This document shows, piece by piece, positions 56,366 to 64,000 of a stretch of DNA of 64,000 nt (position 1 is its first letter; every line of letters begins with the position of its first letter). Origin of the DNA: Ascarosepion bandense (Eukaryota; Mollusca; Cephalopoda; Sepiida; Sepiidae); NCBI GenBank assembly GCA_037127315.1, contig JBBBDQ010000347.1, positions 1,137,001-1,201,000 of the forward strand, written 5' to 3'. The position numbers and the translations under genes are program-made. The notes below the pieces were generated by a model. It did no database searches. It had not been told where the DNA came from and saw nothing but the letters and a program-made list of their open reading frames with translations.

Positions 56366-57030
56366 TAGTAACGTTGTCTTGCTGAAAGATCACTTTCCTC
56401 TTCATTTGTGACCGTTTGTTTTACGATTGCTTCCTCTAAACGCACCAATAATGCTATAAAGTACTCGCCGTTGATTACTCTTTCTTTCTCAATGTAATCG
56501 ATGAACAAAATACCATGCGTAACCAGAAATACGGAGGCCAAAACCTTACCTGCTGATGTTTACATTTTTGATCGTTTTGAATGTTTTTACTTACTGCTGC
56601 CCACTCAGCTGACTGTCGATTTGACTCCGGACCGAAGTGGCGAATCTCTGTTTCAACCATCGTTCTACTTTTGCGCAAAAAGTTCTTCTTGATGCTTTGA
56701 GACAATTGCAAAAACACTCTGAATCTTCGGCGCGTTGTTGTTTTGATCGACTGTGAACAAACGCGGCTGCTACTTTGAACACAGCTTTCTCAGGCAACTT
56801 CAATTTACGATGTAAACTTTTTGGGGGTGTTTTCCGGAACACCTGTAGATTTTGGGCGACCTGAGCATTCAGCATCATTTGCGTCTATACGACCTTTGTT
56901 TATTTTGGATGTAGTAGAGTCCGAATCACACTTATCAAGCCATTGCTTTGCTTGAATAGTATTTCTTCCATCAGAAACCAATGCTAAATCGTCACACGAA
57001 ATTCAGAATTTGCCACTGTTTTGAAAATCT
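56366..57030 (-). pseudogene. Decayed mariner transposase (second copy)
   Basis: Minus-strand reading gives, in order: 'QAKQWLDKCDSDS' (about 56965), 'DAECSGRPKS' (56870), 'SKQQRAEDSECF' (56740) and 'RTMVETEIRHFGPESNRQSA' (56650), where the usual DETW-type catalytic block reads VETE. Then follow 'QQVRFWPPYFWLRMVF' (56545) and a truncated 'IFQQDNVTS' (56385; second catalytic Asp kept). Frames shift repeatedly. The 3' end, including the third Asp, is lost at the SINE-B border. It belongs to a different mariner lineage from the copy at 1.6 kb. Confidence 0.8.
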
Positions 57031-58055
57031 GCAACAGTAGATTAAACTTAACTGTAATTTGTAAACTAATAATCTGATTGAGCACAAATTTTGTCACGTA
57101 CCATTTGAAAGTTAGTACTTCATAAAAGGTATATGGATTTCTTGTTAGTGGCGCCATCTGTTGTCAGGCCCGGAAAATAGTGAGTGATTCGTTACGTTAA
57201 AAATCTATTTTATATGAATACAAGCTGTATAGTCCGGTGTTGATCAGGGTTTTTAATTATATTGAAATTGTAAGGTCAAGTGCTTATTTAAAAAGCTCTA
57301 ATATGAGGGTAGTCGTGACGCATAAGTTAAAAAAATGCGAAGTAAGTATTGGATTTTATTGTATTTGAAAAACGGGATTGGTGCTTGTTTAATTTCGCCA
57401 AGAAACGGGAATGATGTATGTACAATTGCAAGAACGGGGGTGGGTGTTACGGGAACCTGTAATGTGATTGGATGAGGTCGTGACGCAGAAGTGGACGCAT
57501 TGCCCCTGCAACGTTGGAAGGATTGGCACCTTGGAGAAAACGTGAAACCATTATGGGAAATTATATGGTCATTTGTTGGAATAGAACTAAACGTTTCGGA
57601 AAAATAAATGATCGCAAAAGTAACATTTTTCAGTAATTTTACCTCACTGTGTGTGTCAAATGAAATTTTTGTTCGTCTACCAATACCATATCATCAGACC
57701 TTGATCTACCTGTATCTCGATTTTGGTCGAGTTTGAGTGAAGCGTCTTGAGGAAATGCATAAAAGTGCGCAAAAAAACAATCCGAAATTATGTTTGTCGT
57801 TGCTTTTTGACGAACCACGTACATTGATTTAAAAAGTTTTGTGTACATCAAAGTTTCGAACTTTGATCTACAAGCTACCCGATTTTTGTTGAATTTGCAT
57901 AAAGCCTCTCGGAGGAAAAGAGTTCGTAAATTCTAAGCACTTCCGTGATTTCTGCTGTACCCTGTTTATCGATTCGAAAAAAATTGCATACATTAAAAGT
58001 TCATGTCAGGATCGACAAGAGACCTATGTCTGGTTGAAATTAGACTAAGGTTTTT
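57030..58055. other. No gene recognised; diffuse internal repeat near 57.69-57.95 kb
   Basis: 'cttgatctacctgtatctcg' near 57696 and 'tttgatctacaagctacccg' near 57861 open two loosely similar segments. The origin is unknown. Confidence 0.35.
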
Positions 58056-58059
58056 GAAG

Positions 58060-58285
58060 GAGTCAGTTAAGTGCCATACGTGATACACGCTTGGGCGATC
58101 ATGTCTGGAAAGAGACATGCCTGACTGGGCAGAAGATTATCCCGCAGTAGATTGCCATTGCTTTCTGCGGTAGACTGGTTGCCGACCAAGGCTATGGAAC
58201 ACAATCTGTCCTGTTATTTAACCCATAACTGGAAGGAATAGACGGATTAATACCTTTCCCAAGGGTATTTGCGTGTACACGCAGT
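58060..58285 (-). mobile_element. SINE-A, head missing
   Basis: Minus-oriented SINE-A from the 3' end ('agtcagttaagtgccatacg') through the body to 'tacctttcccaagggtattt'. The tRNA-like head is absent, so it is 5'-truncated. Confidence 0.85.
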
Positions 58286-58329
58286 CAGACAGACATATCC
58301 ATTTATATATATATAGATTAACTTATGAG

Positions 58330-59675
58330 AATTGAGATATCATAGAGTAGTGGGTATCATAGAATCGGGAGTGGGGCATTGCATCGGCTCTGAGTATAAG
58401 TCTCTATTTTTTTTTTCTCTAGATCTTCCTAATTACTCAAATGTTCGGTCTATGGTATTCTCAGCATTCTTTTGTAGAATTACTTTCATACTTAACACCT
58501 GAAAGTATCTATTTTGTTCTTGTTAAAAATGATAAGAAAGACGTTTGTTATAACCGAAGCTGATTATTGTTGATTTTGTATTTCTATTTATGGATTATTT
58601 AATAACTTTTTAGTAACAATCAAGAGTAGTGAACAGAAAAGAATATTGTAATTCCTCAAGATTTAAATAATCAGATCATGATTCTGATATTCTGCATGCA
58701 AATAATTTCGATGCTAACAGTTTTATTCTTGCTTACTATAAACATGCAATAAAACTAAATAAATTAAACAAGTAATGAAAGCTCGTGTAGTATTTTGTGA
58801 TCTTAAATTTACATTTTAAATTTCCAACATTCATTTCAAATCGGAGGATATTTTTCTAAAAATGGAAATCATTTCAATGCTCCAAATAATTGATATTTAA
58901 ACATGTAAATTTTATTCATGGACAGGTGTTAATTTACCGAAATTTTACAAACAGGTTTTATTTTCATTTAAATTTGCTTTCAACATCCTATATTTTTATT
59001 TTTATTTTTCCTTTATTTTTTAAGAAAATAAAATGGTTTCAGCCATCGATGTCGGAAATATAAAATGTAAAATTTAAATAATTAGATACATTTGCGTAGT
59101 ATTTAAAGGTTCATGTCTGAACATTATTCACATTCTGTCACTACTGAATTTTCATTTTTTAATTTACTTGAAAGTCCTTCATCTCAAATCGCAAATCACT
59201 TATTCCCTGACAATATAACATTTAGAAAAGTAGAATTAACACTGATATGGGATTTAAATGGATTTTAATCCAGAATTCATTCCCGTATAGAAATAATTAA
59301 AACAAATTAATGCACTTTTGGTCTGATTATGAAAGAAAGTAACTTCAGTTTTTTTATTTCTTTTTGCGGGGGTGGGATCACTCATTCAGATATAAAAAAA
59401 CATAAGTAATTATACATAAAGAATTGTTGCCTTGTGATATCTTAGTACATACTTCAGTTACTCGTAGATTTGCCCTAATAGTAAATACTATGAGGTGATA
59501 TTAGGGTATCTTGCTATTGCAAGATAGTTATTCGCGTATCTCGTGAATAGTTTTGTATTACTTCCTATAACACGTAGTTTCCTTTATTGGGAGTCCTCCT
59601 GAGTAATATACTCTAGGACTAAATAATAATATCACACTGTAAACACTGAACTCTGCTACTCGACTCTCATTAGTA
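58330..59675. other. No gene seen
   Basis: AT-rich. Short palindromes around 59465-59550 ('tatcttgctattgcaagata') are visible. No gene was found. Confidence 0.45.
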
Positions 59676-59677
59676 TG

Positions 59678-59731
59678 ACCGCCTCTGCTACTGCTACTAC
59701 TATGACTACTACTACTACTACTACTACTCTA
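59678..59731. repeat. (CTA)n microsatellite
   Basis: CTACTA units with interruptions. Confidence 0.92.
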
Positions 59732-59779
59732 ATTCGATTGATTTCTGGTTGCCCCCGACAAATGATTAAATCAGAATGG

Positions 59780-60155
59780 TGCTTAATAATAATTAGGTCA
59801 ACCCTGTTTTTTAAAAGAATGTATTTCACACTATTTTTAGTATTTATTTTCAAACGAAAATAGAATGGTTCTTTTATTATTATTACTTTGCAAAATTTTA
59901 CAAGCAAGGTATCAAAGATGAACTCGTCCGAATTACCCTAAATTTTCTTCATTCGTTCATTGGTCAACCTGCAATATAGGTAATTATTAAATATTTATCA
60001 ATTCATTTGCTGCACATGTAATTGGACAGTATTAATAAAAGAACCATTCTATTTTTATTTACACTTATTAACTTGGCAATAAATACTAAAATAGTATGAA
60101 ATACATCATTTTTTTAAAAACTGGGGAGGCGTAATAATTATGGGCGATAGTGTAG
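59780..60155. mobile_element. MITE copy 1, ~95-bp inverted ends
   Basis: The ends 'taataataattagg' and 'cgtaataattatggg' are inverted, as are inner blocks ('gtatttcacactatttttag' and 'ctaaaatagtatgaaatac', 'aatagaatggttctttt' and 'aaaagaaccattctatt'). It shares the layout with 62705-63077. No coding sequence is present. Confidence 0.75.
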
Positions 60156-60159
60156 TTTA

Positions 60160-60560
60160 TTATAATAATAATCAAGTGATTCCCAGTAAAATAAACCATT
60201 CCTATAGTTTTATTTGACATCTTGTGATCCTATATGTCGTGGTCAGTACTTCTTTCTACATGACACCCCCCACTTTTGAGTTGACACTTCCTTTTAACTG
60301 ATAGAAACATAATTAATTACAGTTATACGCTTGATAATCAATTTACAAAAATTAATTTTAAGACTGGGAAGACTGCAGCTCAAATAAATAATCTTAAACT
60401 TTGAGAAAACAATTATATCGTATATTATAAATCTAAGATTAAAATTTAATTTAATATCGAGACTCAAATAGAAAAAAAAGCTATTTCATTAATAACATTT
60501 AATATATAATTTAAAAATTCTAACTGAATAAATTGAATATTATCCCAATCAACAATTTGA
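60160..60560. other. No gene seen
   Basis: AT-rich sequence. Confidence 0.4.
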
Positions 60561-60564
60561 CAGC

Positions 60565-60848
60565 ATTATTGAGATATCGTCTCGGAACGAGAAATTGGGG
60601 AGTCGAGTTCGAATTCCAGTTGAATTCGTTGCAATCACTTACGCGCAAATACCCTTGGGAAAGGTATTAATCTCTCTTCCCTCCACTTATGGGTTAAAAA
60701 TAATAGAACAGCTTGAGTCCTATAGCATTGGCTGGCAATCAGTCTACCCAAGAAAGCAGTGGCAACCTACTGCGGGATAAGCTTCTGCCCAGTCAATCAT
60801 GTCTCTTTCCAGACATGATTGCCCAAGCGTGTATCACGGACTGACTAG
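60565..60848 (+). mobile_element. SINE-A, plus strand, nearly complete
   Basis: The head has 'tcgtctcggaacgag' and GAGTTCGAATTCC. The body blocks are all present in order, then the hairpin region 'catgtctctttccagacatg' and the end near 60848. Confidence 0.87.
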
Positions 60849-61089
60849 TGAGGTATAAGACCCACTGGAGGTGCCTTTTCCTGCAAACTACAGTTGTTTG
60901 AAACCGACTACCAAGCGTACGTTTCCCGGTCAGTACAATCATAAACTGGTCAGGTTTAGGTTTACTGTTCTCCCCGATACATATCCGCATAAAAGTGTTT
61001 TCCTTTTTCTGTATCCTTCTACTTCCAGTTGTTTTTATTTCGAGTACAGGGTTAACATTGTAAATAAATAAACTACAACGAAAGAAACA

Positions 61090-61335
61090 GATTCTGAGAA
61101 AAGTATTTAAATTATTCGGATTATTATCCTCTTCTTTATGACGTTTCGACATTTGTACCTTCCGGCCTAAAGTACATTCGAACTAAACAATTTATTACGA
61201 TCATTGGGGATATCGTTCTAATTCATAGTGCGAAAACCACTTCTGATAGTCATGAGTTATCTCCCTTGAACTTACCGCTCTAAACTATTTGTTCAGAACT
61301 CCCTTGATGCCATGTGTCCTCAAGGCAGTGGTGAT
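61090..61335 (-). mobile_element. Hammerhead/PLE-type repeat, degraded copy
   Basis: It matches the copies at 2.6 and 30.2 kb: 'taaattattcgga', 'gacgtttcgac', 'cgaactaaacaatttatta', 'gatcattgggg', 'gtcatgagttatctccc'. The core reads degraded on the minus strand (GAAACGTC kept). Confidence 0.65.
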
Positions 61336-61339
61336 ACAG

Positions 61340-61600
61340 TCATTGGTTAAATTGTGAACAAATTTTCGGCGCTCTACGCCCTCGTCAAGTTGATGACGAG
61401 GGTGTAGATCACCAAATATTCAGGCAGAACTTCACTGACAGCTAAGGGCTCGACAACAATCGACAAATAACTAAATAATTCAAAAATGCTGTTCAAATGG
61501 AATATGAATACGTTGAAGTCATTGGTTAGTTCCAGTGACTTGATCCAAAGAGTTGTGAATTCAATACCAGGCTACAACGTCAATTGTCATCTCTCATCCC
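61340..61600. mobile_element. Palindromic hammerhead-like segment and inverted flank
   Basis: An imperfect inverted repeat is centred near 61390: arms 'ctctacgccctcgtca' and 'tgatgacgagggtgtag', extended to about 33 bp with mismatches. The minus strand reads TTGACGA, GGCG-tagag-CGCC, GAAAA; the plus strand reads TTGATGA and GGGTG-tagat-CACC followed by AAA. 61515-61585 is the inverse of the flank at 30360-30415. Confidence 0.6.
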
Positions 61601-61838
61601 CTTGACTCCTATCCTTTTCTTATCCTTTCCTGAACATCGCCTGTATTTTCTTATTCTCCCTTTTCACTCTACTCTTTCTTTACATCAGTATTCTTAACAT
61701 TCTCTGATATTCTCTTTAACCGGTTAATCTTTCTTTTTGATCTCATGTAATGTAATCATTTCATTTCCACATATGTAGTCAATTGCGCACCAGTGACAGT
61801 ACTGGCTTTTCTTGGAGTAAAATGATTAAAAAAAAAAG
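61600..61838 (+). pseudogene. LINE-J 3' UTR and tail, very degraded
   Basis: A pyrimidine-rich 3' UTR-like stretch is followed by 'catatgtagtcaattgcgca', 'ccagtgacagtactggc' and 'ggagtaaaatgattaaaaaa', a mutated version of the conserved tail. Confidence 0.6.
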
Positions 61839-61954
61839 TTATTTCTGATAATCATTTTAAAGCAAAGCTTATCAGTTATATGATGAACATGTCTCTTAAA
61901 ACAGACAAAACATGACCATTATATGATTCAGTTCACGAAGAATTAACTGAGTAT

Positions 61955-62115
61955 ATATATATCCAAGAAAATATTACGAAATTTTACGGCAACTTACGAA
62001 ATTAGGAGTAACCAACATATTTATTCAAATTTATTTGTTTGAACATAACTTTCAATGTATACGCGTATTTAAGTGGATATTTTTCAATATACTGTTTACT
62101 TATAGAAAAAAGGAC
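61955..62115 (-). mobile_element. SINE-B 3' fragment
   Basis: Shares 'ttatttgtttgaacat', 'tttaagtggatatt' and 'actgttta' with the other SINE-B copies. A short TATATATAT lies on the left at 61953. Confidence 0.6.
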
Positions 62116-62119
62116 TAGC

Positions 62120-62237
62120 CACTCAAATACTAGATGATTATCTATTAAAAATAAGGTTCTAACCAATAAATTTGTATAGATATATATATGTGTATTGGCG
62201 TGTGTGTTCTTGTGGGTATGTGTGTGATGTTTTTTTT

Positions 62238-62275
<38 letters not shown>

Positions 62276-62640
62276 TGTGATTAATACAAATAAAAAATTT
62301 GATTCCTAGCTGATTGATGTCAACTGTAATATCCGGACTCCAAATTATCGTCGATAGATTCTTCAGAAATCACTCCGTCTACTCGTCAATGGGTGTCAGC
62401 AATTCCATGGTTATGCTTCTCGATTTTTCTTTTATTTTCACTGATGCAAATTTATTTTTTTCCATAGTATATGCAAGCGTGCGTGTGCGCCCATGCGCCT
62501 GTCTATAATTTTTATCGTTTTTCTTTTCCTTTCCGTTTGCACTCAGACCTGAGGCTTTCCCCGCTTGTTTTTTCTATTTTACTTCTTTTCCTTTCAATTG
62601 TAAAGATTTTGTCACCCATCTTCTAGACATGGACTGTCAA
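62120..62640. repeat. (TG)n tract at 62240-62278 and unannotated flanks
   Basis: GT repeats lie within AT-rich sequence. A 64-codon frame at 62314-62508 shows no motif. Confidence 0.6.
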
Positions 62641-62668
62641 TGTTATTTCAACCGAATGAGAAAATTGA

Positions 62669-62669
<1 letters not shown>

Positions 62670-62704
<35 letters not shown>
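62670..62704. repeat. (TA)n microsatellite
   Basis: TA units directly left of the MITE. Confidence 0.95.
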
Positions 62705-62706
<2 letters not shown>

Positions 62707-63077
62707 TACCAGTCATAATTATTAGACCACCTCAGTTTTTTTTTTTAAATTAATGTATTACATACTATTGCTAGTATATATCGCCAAGAGGATAATTCTA
62801 ATTGTAAATAGAATTGTTCTTTTGTTATTGATTCTTTGCAAAATTTTACAAAGCAGCCAGGAAGCCTTTTTTTCGGTCAGCCAATAAGAAAAAAAGATTA
62901 GCATGGGGAAAACAGCACAAAAACTTGATGTCAGAAGAGTTCATTTTATGTACATCTTATTGTGCAGTATCAACAAAAGAAACATTCTATTTTAATTCTG
63001 AATTATCCATTTGGCAATAAATATTAAAAATACTATGAAATACATATGTTGGGTTGCCTAATAATTATGGAAGGTAG
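62705..63077. mobile_element. MITE copy 2, ~95-bp inverted ends
   Basis: Terminal inverted repeats 'ctacc..tcataattattag' (62705) and 'ctaataattatggaaggtag' (63057-63076). Inner inverted blocks 'tgtattacatactattgcta' / 'aatactatgaaatacata' and 'taaatagaattgttcttttg' / 'aaaagaaacattctattt'. It is the same family as 59780-60155. Confidence 0.78.
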
Positions 63078-63078
63078 T

Positions 63079-63990
63079 CAATTCATCTAAGACCAAGCTG
63101 TTGTGTGTCAACCATTACAGGCAACCTCTTCTGCCTCCCATAAGCATGGACCAGATGATTCTCCCGGAGAGTAATACACTACGCCTCCTCGGACTTACCC
63201 TGTCCTCAGACCTCAAATGGAACCACTATATTGAATCCATAGCAAAATCTACTGCTAAGAAGATTGGGTCACTATGTCGAACCAGGATGTTTTTTCCACC
63301 TGAATCCATCCTGCATATATACAAGTCAACCATCCGTCCGTGCATGGAGTACTGCTGCCATTTATGGTCAGGTGCCCCTGCCGTTCTCCTCAGTGTTCTT
63401 GACAAGCTCCAAAGGAGAGTCTGTAATGTGATAGGTACTGATCTGGCGACTCGTCTGCAGCCACTTTCCCATCGTCGAAATGTGGCCTCCCTCTGTCTCT
63501 TCTATAAATACTTTCATGGCTTCTGCTCGGATGAGCTTAAGTCACTGATGCCTCCTCAACAGGTTTTTACCCGTTCAGCCAGACTGGCAACTGGGTCCCA
63601 CCCATTCACAGTCAGGTTAGCCAAACGCAGACGACAATTCTACTCCTGCAGCTTCCTCTCTCGCACTTCCCGCCTGTGGAACTCACTCCCGTATTCTTGC
63701 TTTCCTGACGGCTACGACCTCCAGAAATTTAAAAGCAAAGTTAATACTAACCTACTAACCACTGGCCTCTAGCTCTCTCCCCTCCCCTGTATAACCTTCC
63801 CTTTCTCTCCGCCCATGTATCTGTCATCTCACCTGCTTTCTCAGCTTTCTATTGTTCCTTTCTAACTAGCTTGTACTCCTCACTCTTTTCTAATTAATCT
63901 TTTTACATTTATGTAACCCCCTGCACATCAGTGGCGTTTCTGCCTTGCTCGGGGTGAAATGATTAACAAAAAAAAAAAAATATATATATA
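63079..63990 (+). pseudogene. LINE-J 3' part with intact ORF2 C-terminus (223 codons from 63101)
   Basis: 5'-truncated at 'tcatctaagaccaagctg', immediately after the MITE. The frame to 63772 is open and encodes the region after the RT palm: 'LRLLGLTLSSDLKWNHYIES', 'STIRPCMEYCCHLWSGAPA', 'VCNVIGTDLATRLQPL', 'FTRSARLATGSHPFTVRLAK', 'SRLWNSLPYSCFPDGYDL'. The 3' UTR follows, then the conserved tail (63915-63965: 'cccctgcacatcagtggc', 'cttgctcggggtgaaatgat') and an A-rich end with (TA)n. The C-terminal frame is nearly identical to that at 35405-35836, so it is a recent insertion. It lacks endonuclease and RT. Confidence 0.92.
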
Positions 63991-64000
63991 TATATTGTAA

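Noticed and set aside
61376..61409. Strong hairpin as a transcription terminator
   Set aside because: A bacterial-type terminator makes no sense here; the hairpin is the centre of a larger palindromic repeat.
62314..62508. 64-codon ORF as a small gene
   Set aside because: No motif, no conservation evidence, AT-rich setting next to (TG)n.

Overview
The window looks like gene-poor, AT-rich, repeat-saturated DNA from an invertebrate animal. A cephalopod, most likely an octopus, is the best guess. That rests on the mix of repeats: tRNA-headed SINEs of the type known from octopus and squid, many truncated LINEs, Penelope-like (PLE) fragments, mariner relics and long (TA)n, (TTA)n and (TCTA)n tracts. 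The species is inference. I recognise no intact host protein-coding gene, no operon, no CRISPR array and nothing bacterial.

Layout. 0-6 kb: a SINE-B fragment, a decayed mariner (1.6-2.5 kb), a palindromic element with a 15-bp target-site duplication (2.6-3.0 kb), a SINE-A and a decayed APE-type LINE ('LINE-J', minus strand). 6.6-9.1 kb: three head-to-tail truncated copies of a LINE with a restriction-like endonuclease ('RLE-LINE', Dong/R4-like), one keeping a 454-codon reading frame. 9.4-10.5 and 16.75-17.86 kb: two inverted copies of an unknown 1.1-kb repeat. 11.4 kb: a PLE reverse transcriptase relic. 13.7-15.1 kb: a LINE-J end and the only vaguely gene-like stretch (two divergent short ORFs). 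15.5-18.4 kb: three more RLE-LINE copies. 18.5-21.9 kb: a giant purine-rich / pyrimidine-rich inverted array. 24.2-27.4 kb: a decayed intronless coding region of unknown family. 28.3, 32.3 and 37.5 kb: LTR-like solo repeats. 35.2-37.5 kb: the longest LINE-J. 39.6-43.3 kb: the best RLE-LINE (reverse transcriptase plus endonuclease, frameshifted), another fragment and a third LINE type. 44.1 kb: a full-length 5S rRNA-like sequence joined to a SINE body. 45.06-45.9 kb: a 54-bp minisatellite. 47-61 kb: SINE-A and SINE-B copies, two PLE GIY-YIG relics, a second mariner, a MITE and simple repeats. 61-64 kb: hammerhead-like palindromes, a second MITE copy and a LINE-J 3' end.

How they work together. 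The window records parasites of one another. LINE-J supplies a conserved 3' tail found at six places. RLE-LINE copies repeatedly begin and end in (TTA)n/(TAA)n, matching the TAA-repeat targeting known for Dong. PLE relics come with inverted flanks and with hammerhead-ribozyme-like cores (CTGANGA, a short stem, GAAA). The most unusual items are the 5S-plus-tRNA-like SINE composite at 43.97-44.24 kb and the palindromic hammerhead-bearing elements at 2.6 and 61.4 kb.
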